Positions 44,201 to 59,200 of a stretch of DNA of 64,000 nucleotides are shown in pieces. The stretch comes from Azorinus chamasolen. Its lineage: Eukaryota > Mollusca > Bivalvia > Cardiida > Solecurtidae. The stretch spans positions 32,492,620-32,556,619 of the forward strand of contig OY755240.1 in the NCBI GenBank assembly GCA_963576725.1, written 5' to 3'. Numbering within the stretch: the stretch's first letter is position 1; each line of letters opens with the position of its first letter. The position numbers and the translations under genes are program-made. The notes under the pieces were generated by a model that worked only from the letters and a program-made list of their open reading frames with translations, did no database searches and was not told the origin of the DNA.

Positions 44201-47200
44201 TAATGAACAAACCCCACAAATGTATATCACAAGATTTAATGGTATATTGATCTTACACACCTTCTAGCAGATTATTTAATCCTCTAATTGGTAGAAATTT
44301 ATATTTAAGCATTTGCAAACAGTGTAGACCCAGACCAGAACAGCTTCCAGTATTCACATACTGTTATTAAAATTCATCTAATGAATATTTATAAAGTCAT
44401 TACTTTTGCATTAATATGCATTAAATAAAGGGGTAAAGACATATTATATTGCACACCTTTTACAAATACATGTACGAGTAGACCCTGATTAGACAGCTCC
44501 TGTAGGAGTTGTCTGATCTGTTTGCTTATTGCATGGTATAGATGGGCCCGTATTCATAAAGCTCCTAACCAAATATTCTAGAAGTCACTGAATAAAAATT
44601 TACACAATAGTTTTGCTATAAATTTAGACAGAAACTTTTACCTTAAGTTGCCCTAAGGTTAACATATTCCTATTAAGGAGCTTTATGAATATGGACACAG
44701 TTGGTTAAGTATTTATTTTATATATAGCTTTATTTCTCTTAAACATCTTTACCTGTATTGATTTTATAAGTTTGAGGAATATTCAAGAAACAATGGAATT
44801 TCCTTAAGTTCTTCCTTCATAGGAGCTTTAAGAATATGAGCCCAGATCCCACAGGTTTTGATGCCTTGAAACTGAAAGATTTTGTTTATACAAATTAAGC
44901 TGATGCATATTCATTAACCTGTTACTCCATATATATACACCTTTTTATGCCTTTGCAAACAGAAGACCCAGATCAGATGGCTTCTGTAGGATCTGTGTGA
45001 TCAGGGTCTGCTCATTTGTTTATGATACAGATATGGTTCTACAGTTCCTGTCTTATCCAACAAGTCCTGTGTACATGTTAACCCTTTCCTCCATAAATAC
45101 ACCTTTCTACACCTCTGTAATAACCACTTCTTGAAACCATTGTGATAAATAGAGCATTTGCTCCTATAGGAGCAAATGCTCTATTTATCACAATGGTTTC
45201 AAACTACACAATTCTAAAATTTTAGTCTTCTCTAGTAAATGCTACTTTTGGGTAGATTCATTCAAACAGGTTGGGTCTAAATATAGCCTATGGAGGAAAG
45301 GTTTAAACAATTAATCTAATTAATATTCATGATGTCAGTATTTCTTACATGAATGTTCATGGAGTATAGGATTAAGTGACCAATTCACACATAAATGTTC
45401 ACGAGGGAGAGCGTTAAATGGATGTTTGCAAATGTGGGCCAGGTTGTAATTAGCTTGGCATTGGTCAAATATAAAAGAGGATGTCTTCAGTCAAGTTCTT
45501 AACCTTTTACCTGATGAATATGCATATAAGAAATAATGACATCATGAATATTAATGAGCTGAATTTTAACACAAGGTCTGTTCAATCTTTGATCTGCTGA
45601 ACCCTTTTACAGACTTCCAAATAGTTAAAGCTTTTGAGAAACTTACAGTGTCCAACAGCTTAGATCCTGAAGAGACAATGATTTACTCTGACAGTTATTC
45701 ATCTTGATTCAAACTGTTTGTGACATGTCATTCTGGTCATGTTTAGCTGAAAAAGGTAAATGTGCTGTGCCCCCCTCCCCCCACCTTTTTGGAGGACTGG
45801 GGCATAAAAATATTATTAACTTCAAGCTTAACCGTTTCCTTAATAGATATGCCTTTTAACACCTTTGCAAACGAGAGTAGACTCAGTTCAGACCACTGTC
45901 TGACCAAGGTTTCCTTTACTTGCTTATAAAATAATATAGATCTGATTCTACAATTTCTGCCAGGGCCAAAACTTCCTTTTTATTATAATTGTAATTATAA
46001 AAAAATTCTGTTCAATGAATATTCATGATGTTATGATTTCTTTAATGAATATTCATGATGTAATGGATTAATTACTTTGTGATATGTTGAAAATGGGGCT
46101 ACAATTTTGACAAATTGAAAATATGAGCTTATTTTATCATCTTAGGTTCTACCTACCCCTTGCATGCACAGATCAAGAGAGTAGTCCGAGACGAATGTCG
46201 TCTTGCCACTTCCTGTTGGTCCCGTCAGCACCGTCAACTCACCACGTCGATGACCTTTCAACACTGAGTTCAGGGAAGTGTACTTCTGCCACTGTAAACA
46301 AATTTCAATACAACTTCAGATCAATACTTTGAAAACTTAATTCAGAAACAACAAAACAAGAGTGTGTTTGTGAAACACTTATGCCCTGACCTTTGACCCT
46401 CAAGGATGACCTTGACCTTTGACACATGGACCAGGGAGTTGAACGCGACACATCGTCTTTGTGTGGTGAACATTTGTGCCACGTTACAGTCAAACTTGCA
46501 TGAGCGACCACGTGTATTAAGCGACCACTTGTCCTAAGCGACCACTTTCAGGTCCTCCCGTGAAGTTTTGCTCTATGTTTAACTTGTACTAAGCGACCTT
46601 TGTCTAATGCGACCAGCGACCGCCAAATACCTGTCCCTACGATAATTGCTCTGTTTTGTTAAGCGGCCAATTATATATTGTCGTTGTTGCATCATGACAA
46701 GCAATCGCATTCACACCTTTATACGGCTGACTGTTCGAGAAACTTACCTGTCACGCCTAAATTTGACATGTTCTCAACACAAAATATGTACGTGTTCCAC
46801 TCGGTAAACTCCGTTAGTCTCCGTGCTGTTAACATTTCTTAGCGAGTAAAGTCGAACAATGTCCGAAGTTAAAGGTTCAATTAGCAAATGATTTCAAACA
46901 ACCAAGTATATATTTCATAAAACAAGTTTGTTGACAGGATGTAATTGCCTCTGGGCCTGTCAAACCCCTAATCCGATTAAACCTGCTGTGTAAAACAATA
47001 AATATGGCTGTCACCGTTTTCAGAAAATGAAAGGTCACATGTGATGTCGCGTGTGATTTATTGGGGTTTTAAATTTCATTTGATTGGTCAAAGAGTGCAC
47101 ACCCTTTTCTGCATTAGCATATAACCTCCAACCCCGAACTGAGTTAGGGGTTTAGATTTCTAATGATGTTTGTTTTTCATAATTAAAGTGCAAACTTTGG

Positions 47201-50200
47201 TGGCTTTGACAGTGAAAAAATTCAGTACACGCACATCTCAATTATACACACAATTAATTTGTAACGAAAGTTATGCAGTTAAGATTTTGCTGGTTCCCTT
47301 GCTATTAGGGCATCATGCGCATGATACGAGCCGGTAATCAGCTGTGTGTATTACACTCATGGCGGCATATATACGAGTTAATAATTGTCAGTTTTTCACA
47401 CGTAAGATTTGCATTGCATAAGGGAAAAGGCCATTGGTTAGAGAGTATAATGAGCTTGGAAAGCATGTTTACAAGCAGCAGGGCAGAGTTTGAAAACAAA
47501 CAAACCAAAATCAGTGATTTCTTTAAGTAATTTGTTTGAAAGAAGTGACTGATTTTTGGTTAATTTGTTTTAATTTCATTCAGAAATAAGACAGGGAAAG
47601 TGTTAACGCCTTTATTTGGTTCCCAGCTGCAAGGAGCTGGGAGTCAAATTCAGACATTTAAAATGCTAATTTGGTTAAAGGTAGGGAGACATATGCTGTA
47701 CATATTTTTGATGAATAAACCAAATCAAACAATAAAATGGTATCTCTTTAATCTCAGAAATAACAAAAATGAAATATTTTTATGCTTTATTACATACATC
47801 TGCTGGCACATATACATGTATATAAATTAACATTGCAAACTGAAAGGAAAACATTTGCATGTTTAAGTACACATGTACATGTTTTCTTTACTACACTTGA
47901 TGGGGTTTTGTATTAAGAGACCGTTTTATTAAGAGACCACTTTTTGACCATCCCTTGGGTGGTCTCTTAATACAAGTTTGACTGTATTTTGAAATCCATT
48001 CACAGATAAAAAAGTTACAGAAGGGAAGGAAAGGGGGGGGGTGGATTTGCCCCTGCTGAATGGCATTTGCCAACTCGCCATCTCATCAGGTTTGTAATTA
48101 AGTTTATAGTTTCTCAAAAGCTAGAGTGAATCATAAGAAATTAACAATTGGAATTTAACCCTTTCCTTGATATAAACGTCTTTTCACACATTTGCAAACA
48201 GTGTAGACCCAGATTGTATAGGAACCGTCTGATCAGGGTCTACTCTGTTTGCTTATGAAATAATATATACATGAATATGATTCTACTATTTCTATCATAG
48301 CCAGAGAGGAACAATGTTTACCAAGTGAATATTCATGCAAGAAATAATGACATCATCATAATGGGAGCATTATCTTGTTCATGCCTTTGCAAACAGATTA
48401 GACCCAGATCAGATGGCGCTTGTAGGAGTCGTCTGATCAGGATCTGCTCTGTTTGCATATGAAATAAAATATACAGGATTCTAAAATTTCTGCCATGGCC
48501 AAAACTTTCTGTTTATGAGACATTTAAAAACATTATCTAATTAATATTCATGGAATAAAGTGATAAATCTGTAAGAGGAGAATTCCTGACAGCAGGATAC
48601 ACAAACATATGGAAGAAAAGACAACCTGATTGTGTATACCCAGTATATAAGTATGCAGTTAAGTCTTTCCCTGTTCTATAATTAGTCCAATTTTCAACAC
48701 CTACTGAATATTCATGCATAAACTAGTTATAATGAAATATTGAAAGTGGAACATTGTAGCCATTTTAGAAACTAATCTATCAAATTCCATTAGCAAACAG
48801 AGCAGACACTGATCAGACGGCTCCTATAGGAGCCGTCTGATTTGGGTCTACTCTGTTTGCAAATGCGTGAAAAAACGTTTATATGAGGGAAAGGGTTAAC
48901 TGATGGTTCTGTTGTTTGTCTTTCGGAAGAGCTTCCCTGCACATATGGTCTAATTAATGACTCACCTGTACACCTGCCACCTGGCTGAGGTGGGCCAGCT
49001 CCGAATACACCTCACCACGGATGTGGGAGAACTTGACAATGTCCTTGTGGCTTATTGGCCGAGCCTCTTCCAACATCAGCTTTATGTTGGCATCTTCCTG
49101 CAGCAGCTGCAGTGGCAATTTCAGCAGCCTGTTCAACCTGGAAAATTTGACCCATTCTTTGATAAAATGCCTTTTCACATGTTTGCAAAAAAAGTAGACC
49201 CAGATCAGACAGCTCCTGTAAAACCCGCCTGATCAGGATCTGCTCTGTTTGCTTAACCCATTTCTATCAAGAAGGAGCATTTACTAGGGAAAAGGAAAAT
49301 TTTTAGAAGTGTGTAGTAAGGAGCAAATGCTCTATTTATCACAATTGTTTTACTGAGGCGAAGAAAGGCGTATTTATGGAGAAAAGGTTAAGACATTATA
49401 TAGATCCGATTCTACAATTACAAAAAAATCTGACAATATAAAAATTCAGCTAGTAAGTATTTTAATTGGGGCCATTATTTCTTACATGAATATTTATGAG
49501 GTCAAGGATTAAGCAAGAGTGACAGGTAAGGGGCTCATTTACAAAATTCATTGTCTTCCAACAGACTGTTCTTAGCATTTCTAGAGTCATCAGATGAGGT
49601 TTGATGTGGAACAATAAGAACTATTTATTGATAGCACGTGTGTATACGAGTGATGCTGTGTAACTTGTTATTAATGGTCCATACACAGTGTAGTTTGATC
49701 AGTTCATTTAGAAGATGACTACTGATCTGAGTGAATACATTTCAACAGTTTAACCCATTCCCTCATAGGCTATTTTTAGACCCAACCTCTTTGAATAAAG
49801 GTACTGAAAAGGAGCATTTACTACAGAAAAGAACAAGAGCCGCTTGAGGCGCCAATGCTCGTCTGATTTGGTGCTTGTCCCGCTAAATAAAGTTTTTTGA
49901 AAACAATAAAGGGTAATAACTCCAAAATTTTGAAATCAAGAATTATGGTTCTTAAGCAGAGGCCTCCCCTCAATGAGATCTACTAACCTATTAAGTTTCA
50001 TTCCTATATTAAAGTTTTTGCACGCCGACGAAAACGACAATGACGACGCCTACGACCCAGTGATCAAATAGCTCGACTTTTCTTCGAAACAGACGAGCTA
50101 AAAATGTTAGAATTGTGTAGTATTGAAACCAGATGTGATAAATAGAGCATTAGCTCCTATGGAGCAAATGCTCTATTTATCACAATGGTTTCAAGGAGTG

Positions 50201-53200
50201 ATTATTACAGAGGTATAGAAAGGCGTATTTACGGAGGAAAGGGTTGAAGTTAAAGGTCAGATAAATATCCAAGAGGCTTTGCAAATACATGTACATACTG
50301 ATATTGTTGGAACCTGAAGATCTCTGCAATGTTGTACGTACAAGCATCAGTCACATTTATTAAAATACTTGATAAGACTATTAAAATATTCCCTGATTTA
50401 TATGCCATTTTAACCCATTCCCTCATATTGACGCCTTTTGATGCCTGTAAAGGTCATTTTTTGAAACCATTGTGATAAACAGAGCATATGCTCCTTATGA
50501 GTAAATGCTCTGTTTATCAGTGGTTTCAAAACTACACAATTCTTTTTTTCCCCCCTTTTCTAGTAAATGCTCCTTTTCAGTAGATTTATTGAAAGAGGTT
50601 AGGTCTAAAAATACCGTAGCCTACGAGGGAATGTGTTAAATATTAACCTTAACATTATATCCTAAAATCCTGATTTCTAATGAATATTCATTTGATAAAA
50701 AGTTATATATGTAAAGCATGTTTTTGCTTCAAGCAGTTTGGATCCTGATAGGACGCTGAGTTTCTTGGCATTTCGTCTTCATTAATCTGGAAAATTAACC
50801 ACAAATTTTTTCACCTTATGCTCAAAGATGACAATGTCTTTTTCAAACCAGAGGACACAAATAATTCTGAACTTTCCAGTATTCTTTTACTCTAAACTAC
50901 ATGTATCATTTTTTCAAGGCATAAAACTCAATGTGTTTATAGGTACCGGAAGATGCAACATCGTTTTTCGTTGAGTTTTTTGGCAAAGACGTTGGTGCTG
51001 TCCCAGGCGTGGATGTCCGTGCCAATCCACAGGATGATCTTGGTAAACTCTTCAAGGGGAGGTAACACCTAAAATCCAAAAAGCATACATAAACAGCTAC
51101 AGACCTCACTGAATTTCTTTCTATGTGTTTTGAATGCCGAGTATTTCCTCTGATCTGAGTCTACATTATTTGCCAATGCAATTGCCCTCATTTCCCGTAC
51201 ACAAATGGTTAGAGGTCACCTCACTAAAGCAGCCACCCAGCGTTAGTCAAACATGTGAGATTGTCTTTAGGGCTATTCCAGGAAAATCTCCCTGGGGGGG
51301 TCGGAACGACAGCCTATTAAAATTACCTTGGTGGGGGGTGCGAAAGAAATTTTAATTCTGTTGGTGGGGGTGGAAATTTGATTAAAATTCTATTGGTTGG
51401 GGGTATTTCAACATCAGAAATTAAATTGATGGGGTTGTTTGTCAAGTTAAACGCTTCATGCAAGCGGTTTTCTTCGACAATAATGAAAATTAACAGAAAA
51501 CCTTTTTCTGACACGAACTCCCGCGAAAGAGAGAATTTTAATTCTCTAGGTGGGGGGGTATATTATGAATTTTTATTCTCTTGGTGGTGGGGTAAAAATA
51601 ATTAAAATTCTATTGGTGGTACCCCTAATTTAGACTTTCGTTCCTACCCCCCCAGGGAGATTTTCCTGGAATAGCCCTTAGAGCATTCAGTGATCAATCA
51701 AAAGCAGTCTTATTTCTGGATTTCAATCCTTTACCCACTGAATTTAATGTAAGAAATAATGACATCATGAATATGTTTTAGCTGGATTTTTATAACAGCA
51801 TTTAACCCATTCCCTCAAAGGCTATCTTTACATCCAACCACTTTGAAAAAAATCGACCAAAAAGGAGCATTAATTAGAGAAAAAGAAACTTTTAGAATTT
51901 TGTAGTTTGAAACTATTGTGATAAATAGAGCATTTGCTCCCCTATAGGAGCAAATGTTCTATTTATCACAATGGTTTAAAAAAAAAAGACTTTTACAGAG
52001 GCGTAGAAAGGCATATTTATGGAGGAAAGGGTTAAACACAAGAATTTTTTGCTATTGCTGAAACTGTAGAATCCGATCTATATTAGTTCATAAGTAAATG
52101 ATCAAACAGAGCAAACCTGCATGAGATTATCTCTTACATGAATATTCATGAGGTGAAAAGTTCAAATCACAGGTCATGCTATTGAAGTGTCGAATACACA
52201 GAAAAAAACCCAACAGGGTTGTAATGGCTCCAACATGTGACACACTGATTTTACCTCTAGAGGCAGTTGCGAGATGGATCTAAGAGCTAGGGCCGTGGTA
52301 TTGGTAGTCTGGGATATAACCATCGCATTGACCTCACTAGATGTGATCACCAGTGTTTTCCCAGTGGGGCGGTGCTGCCATCCAAACAAATCCTTCAGAT
52401 CACTGTTCCTGAAGTCATCAATATTTTTGACATTCTATTTGATACTGTAAATGTCTTTATATTTGACAGTTTTGTATTTTGTGATTTTTATTGATTCTGC
52501 TAATACTTGATTCTAGAAATAACACATCAATAAGTATTTCATATCAAGCTTTTAATTGATGAATATTCATGTATTCAAAACACCTCTAAATGGGACATTA
52601 AATTTAGTATAAGTATCGATTTGGAGACTGGTGGCAGCATAATGCAGGCTGAAAGTCATGTAGAAAGCTCCTAGAGGAGCTTTCTGCATGACTTTCACCC
52701 TACATTAAGCAGCCACCTGCCTAAAAGTATCTAAATTCTTTTCTACTAGAATTCCAGTTGCAAAATAAGTTAAAATGGGCGAAACAATCTTTCAAAATTA
52801 TTGAGTTTCATGCATGAAAAAGATTGCATATGAATATGAATTTTTAGCACGGGCAAAAACTGTATAATCGGATCTTATTTTATTTTATGATCAAACACTG
52901 ATCAGATGGCTTCTACTTAAGACATCTAATCTGCACCTCCTCTGTTTGCATTAGGCATCAAAGGCGCTTCAATCAGGGAAAGAGTTAATTTCAGACCTGA
53001 CAACTTTTTCCAGTTTACTGCATGTGATAAATGCCTACTACATTATACAATGTTTATCAGAATGGGCAATAAAATACTGCAAACTTTTGATATAGATGTC
53101 AAACAATGTAGAAACAGATCAGATACCATCAATATTTGAGAAAAAAAACCAGACACAATATGCAGCAAACAAAACAGAAAACAAAAACTTTACATCAGAA

Positions 53201-56200
53201 TATTCATGTCAGAAATAGTGACATCATGAATATTAATTTGCTGATTTTTTGTAATGACATACACATATGTACCCATTAATGTTTGGTATTGGTAGAAACT
53301 GTAGTCATATCTATTATAATTTCAGAGGCTCCTACATCTATCTATCTGGGTCTTCTCTGTGTTTGCTTCTGAAATTCTATAGTTACAGTTTCTGCCAATA
53401 CCAAAATATTCAGTGTAATATGTCACTATAAAATTCCAGATAAGAAATACTCATGGTGTTATTACTTTTTACAGAGGTCCAGATAAGATGTGTAGATTAA
53501 AACATTTCCAATCATAATTTCATTATTTCTCCATCAAACCCGATCTTGTGACCACTCTTTAGAATCGTCTCTTCTAGACGATTCTAAAGAGTGGTAACAA
53601 CATAGGGTTTGGTGGAGAAATGACGATTTTAGTATTTGAGTGTACGCACATTTATCTGTAGCTCTGTTTTAACATGAATATTCATGAGGTAAAGAGATAT
53701 TAACCCTTTACCTCATGGACATTTGGTAAGAAATATTGACATCTAAGCTGAATTCTTAAAATGGCATCATGACCAAGGGAATATTTTATGATGGCAGAAA
53801 AACATAAGACTATATATATATGATCTATATTATTTCATAGGCAAACAGAGCAGACCCTAATCAGACGGCGCCTACGGGAGTCTTCTCATCTGGGTCTACT
53901 CCGTTTGCAAAGGCGTTAACCCTTACCTTCATATAAACTTCTTTTCATGCCTTTGCAAACAGAGTAGACCTTGAGTCTGCTTTGTTTGCTTATGATATAA
54001 TATAGATCTGATCCTACAGTTTCTGCTTGAGCCCAAATGCTATGTGTTCATCTGTCATTATGTTTGAGTCTGTTCTCAATTAGCTTAATATGGACCAGGA
54101 TACTGGACATTTATTTATACTAAGACATTGCAGATTATTGTACCTGGGGTATGTATCTACACTGATTTTGACATCATCCTCATCACTGACTGATCCTGCA
54201 TACACTCTGACAGCACTTGTAGCACCATTTCTCATGGATTGTATAGGAAATAGAACATAGTACTTGTTACCTTCAACTCGACACCGAACACCGTACTTTA
54301 CAAATGTTTCACGTTCAATCCCCTGCAATAAGACAGATGTCAGAAATTAGTCCAAATCAGACAGTAAAGCTTAACTCTGTACTGCATGAATATTTAATAT
54401 AAACAAGAGCTGTGTGCAGCGCCAACGCTCGTCTGATTTGGTGATTGTCCACTGCATACACTTTTCCTCAACGAGATCTACCTACCTATGAAGTTTAATG
54501 TTGATACCTCTTATATTTTTTTTATTAATCAGCTAGTTTTTGCTGGCCGCCAACGACGCAACAACACCTATGACCCAGTGATTACAACAGCTCGAACTTC
54601 GAAACAGACAAGCTAACAACAACAGCTCGAACTTCGAAACAGACGAGCTAACAATGACTTTTTTAATATTACTGTGTAATTAGCTGATTTTTCAAAATGG
54701 TATTATGAACACAAAATATATTTTACCATGGCATCAATTTTATAATCATATCTATATAATTTCATAAGCAAACAGAGAAGACTCTGTTCAGACAGCCTCT
54801 ACGGGAGCAGTCTGATCTGGGTCATGGAAAAGGGTTTCTATGATTTTACAACTGACATGACGGACATGATGAATTCTTCTCATTAACCCTTTCCCTGTTG
54901 AATATTTGTGTAAGAAATAATGACATCATTAATAAGATTATTTTTTTATAATGGCATAAGAACATTTTGACTCAGGCAGTAAAGAAACAGATCTATCAAA
55001 TTTTATTAGCAAACAGAGCAGACCCTGATCAGACGGCTCCTCTAGGAGCTGTCTGAACTAGGTCTACTCTGTTTGCAAATGCGTGAAAACACGTTTATAT
55101 GAGGGAAAAGGTTAAACAAGGCAGAATCAGATCTTTATCATGTCATAAGCAAACATAGCAGACTATCAGACGGCTCCTACAGGAGGGAAAGGGCACCATT
55201 TTCAAAGTTTTAGGTATTAATCCTTTACTCCATAAATACGCCTTTCTATCCCTTGGCAGAGACTGGTGATAGAACTGAGTTGTTTTATTGAACCACACCA
55301 TCTTTTGAACTGCAAATCGCCAGGTTATTGCTGTGATAGGGTGATACTGGGGTGAACGAACGAATGTCAATGACCCAGAAAACACGCGAAATTTTGAGAA
55401 AATCATTATAATAATTGATTATAGTGCATAAGTTACTGTCAGAAGATTATACTTATTTGGTAGTAAAATATACTGGCTTTGAATAGCCATAGGAAATATG
55501 AAATTATCATTTAAATTGTAAGAGTTACAGTCATATTTGTACTTGTGGTACACCGATATCCGTTCTGCCACTTGGAACCCTTGTTATATATCTGATCTGG
55601 GTCTTCTCGGTTTTCAAATGTGTGAAAAGGCAATGAGGGAAAGGGTTAAGTTGTCCTAAGGTTAAATGTTTCCTATGGACTTACATGCCAATCAAAGATG
55701 GCTAAGATGTTATCAAACTGTTCTGAAGACAGCGTAGAGAAGTGTTCAGTGGTTTCTAGTTGTTTCTGAACCTCCCATGGAGTTTCCTCAGCCTCCACAT
55801 TGATTCCCCTGACATCCTTAAAACAAACCCTTGTCCTGGAAACATAAAGAAACACATTCATGTAGATATAAGGACAACTCCTTGCATAGAGTATCAAATT
55901 CTAGATGACCCATGCAAACTGTTTGTATCCAGATGTAACACCAGGAAAATCAGTGTCTCATCAGGAGCCAAACTATATAAGTCGCATCATTTTTTTTAAA
56001 ATACTGGAGGATCTTAAATTTTAATGATTTGAAGATGACAAATTCTGTAGACAATAATTATTTAACTATTTCCCTGTTGAATATTCATGTAAGATAATAT
56101 GAAATCATGAATATCTTTTAGCTCATTCTTAGCTTGTCTGTTTTGAAGAAATGTCAAGATATTGTGATCACTGGGTTGTACTCGTAGTTAAAAGTTGTAG

Positions 56201-59200
56201 TCGTAGTCTTCATCATGCGAAAACTTTAAAGTAGCTCATTACTCGTAAAGTGTAAGAGGTATCAACATGAAACTTCATAGGTGGGTAGATCTCAATAAAG
56301 AGAAGGCCCCTACATAAGAACCAGAACTCTTGATTTCAAAAGTTTTGAGTTATGGACCTTTATTTGTTTCAAAAAGTTGGCAATTTAGCAGGACAAGCAC
56401 CAAATCAGACGAGCCTTGGAGCCACACACAGTTCTTGTTTATAACATCATCTGTATACAGGACTGTTGGTATTGGTAGAAACTGTAGAGTCACATCGACT
56501 TATAATTTCATACGCAGTCAGAGCAGACCCTGATCAGACAGCTCCTACAGGAGTCTACTCTCTTCAAAGGTGCTTATATGTTAATAGTTAGCATGTGAAA
56601 AATGATGCATTACTAGCATATGGCCATAAGGAGAAAAGGGGCATCACAACATTATTTCACTTTGAAAACAGTTTAGACCCAAGTCATCTGTGTTATGGCA
56701 TTACACCTATCAGGGTCTGCACTGCTTGCAACGATGCAGGTCAACACAGCCCCTTTTCTAATGAGAGTTGTTTAATCCTATCCTTGTTAAATTTTCATGT
56801 AAGAAATAATGACATCATGAATATTTATTATAATTAGCTGAACTTTTATAATGTAAGCTTTTCAAGAAATTTGTTTGCTTTGACAAGAGCTGCAGAATCA
56901 GATCAATATCATGCAAAAAGCAAACAGAGCAGACCTTGATCAGACGACTCCTGTAGGAGACATCTGATCTTGGCCTACTCTGTTTCCAAATGCGTGAAAG
57001 GGCATTTATATATCAAAGAAAGGGTTAAAAAGAGTACTGATACAAAACTCTTATTTTTCAGCCAAACCCTATCGTGCTGGTCCTCATTAGAACGGCCTCA
57101 GAGGGAATTCTAATGAGTACCTTGCAAGAAAGGAATTAGCTGACAAGAGCAGAAAATCTTTTACCTAAATTTCTTAACTACTTACGACTTCTTATGCTGA
57201 TCAGACACTCTGCTGTTACCTTGTTGCTGATCAGGGATATCATGCACTATTTGAAAATGCTTGAATGACATATGGCCCCCAGATATTAACCATTTGTGTT
57301 CTTAAAATTTACACAAGAGTGTTCGGAGGAACACATGTGTAACCTGCTCGCAGCTGACACAAAAACTGTTAATATGCTGGAGTGTGAAAATCAGAATAAA
57401 GGGGAACAAGTTAATGTTGTACATGTATTGCTATCCAATACACGAGTCCCCCACCGGATTAAAAAAAAAATCCACTGACCCACCAACCAATGGCGTAGTT
57501 GACAATGGTATATACATGTACATGACAAACCTGAATGGTATTTGTAAGAATAATAAGAAAAAGATTATGACAAAAGGGGAATTGTACATGACACTTCCTC
57601 TTATCATGCTTGTTCAATTTATGAAGTTTGAAATCAATTGAACCAGTAGATAAAGAGTTATTGTCTGGACAAAAAATATGAAAGGGGAATAACTCAAAAG
57701 ATATTAATGCTAGAGTTATGGCCCTTGTGAATGACACTTTCTCTCATCATGCTTGTTCCATGTGTGAAATTTGAAAGCTCTATAATGATTAGTTTAGAAA
57801 TGACAGCCAAAAAAAAGAAAGTGTGACGGACAGACAGACAGACAAACGGACGAACGTTCTAACGGATTGAGTGTATGTGGCTATTCCTTTGTTTAAAATA
57901 GCCACACAAACTGAAAATAAGCCACATAAACCGATGAGAACAAAAGATCTTTTGTTCTCATGTAATTATTTAGTCACATAAACAGGAATTGTTAGCGCGG
58001 ACATACAGACAGACAGACAGAGACACAGATAGACAGACGACGGAAAAGTGGTCCCTAAGTGACACACTGCCTCTCGGCAGCTGACACAAAAATTACCCAA
58101 TGCAGCCATTTTTTAAACCTGATCAAGTACACTGCAAATCAAGGCTACTGTTAACCCTCCAATGCCTTTGCAAACTGGGTAGGCCCAGATCAGACAACTC
58201 AAGCAGAAGCAGGCTGATCAGGGTCTGCTCTGTTTACTTACGGTATAATGTACATGTAAAACCTGATTTTACTTTCTGTGAAGGTCAAACTTTCCTATGT
58301 TCACATGCTATAATACAAATATCATCTAATCAATATTCGTGATGTCAATATATCTTACATGAATATTCAAGGAGTAAAGGGTTAATGTGTTATTAGTTAT
58401 TACAAATATTCCATTAACCATTTCCCTGTTAAATATTCATGCAAGAGATAATGATATCATGAATAATAGCTGATTTTTTACAAAGGTGTATGTACACCAA
58501 ATGTTTTGGTATTGTTATAAACTGTAAAGTCAGGTGTATTATAATTTCACAAGCAAGCAGAGCAGACCCTGATCAGATGGCTCCTACAGGAGTCTACTCT
58601 GTTTGCAATAGCTTGACAAAGCGTTTATATGAGGGAAAGGGTTAATGAATAATTATGAAATAAATATTCATGAGAGAAAGCTTTTGAAGTCTCTTTCCAA
58701 AGGTAAGTAAATCTGTCATCATAATTGGCAGTGTGAAACAATAACAACGATCTAACACTTTATGTTGCTGTCAAGGTTTTAAGTTGCTGTACGTAGGTTT
58801 TAAGTTATTTCCTTGTTCCTGGATTTTTCTTTAAAAAGCAACAAAGCTACTACAGTAAAGTAGTATGTTCAGCTGTTCCTTCATAATGACACCTTTTGAC
58901 GCCTAGGTAAAAGCCATTTTTTGAAACCATTGTGACAAATAGAGCATTTGCAAATGCTCTATTTATCACAATGGTTTCTAGCCTACACAATTTTAAATTT
59001 TCCTTTGTCTAGTAAATAATCCTCTTCAGTAGATTCATACAAAACAGTTGGGTCTAAAAATAGCCTATGAGGTAATGGTTTTTGAATATGAATATGTCAA
59101 CCTTGGTCCTTTTAAATTTTTATCTTGCACTAACATCTTTTAAACCCTTGGGTTGGGTAGTACATACCATTGATTCTTTACCTGTCATAAATTGTCTGCA

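Larger units (their letters stand above)
46345..48080 (+). mobile_element. Pearl-like unit split by the Tigger-like element
   Basis: AACAAGAGTGTGTTTGTGAA, then TTTGACCCTCAAGGATGACC and GTGTGGTGAACATTTGTGCC, stop at 46486. The unit resumes at 47985 as TATTTTGAAATCCATTCACA and reaches a GGGGGGGGG run near 48035. Confidence 0.75.

Noticed and set aside
47315..47530. A stand-alone 71-residue gene
   Set aside because: It lies inside the TA-flanked transposon and only its end resembles a Tigger transposase tail.
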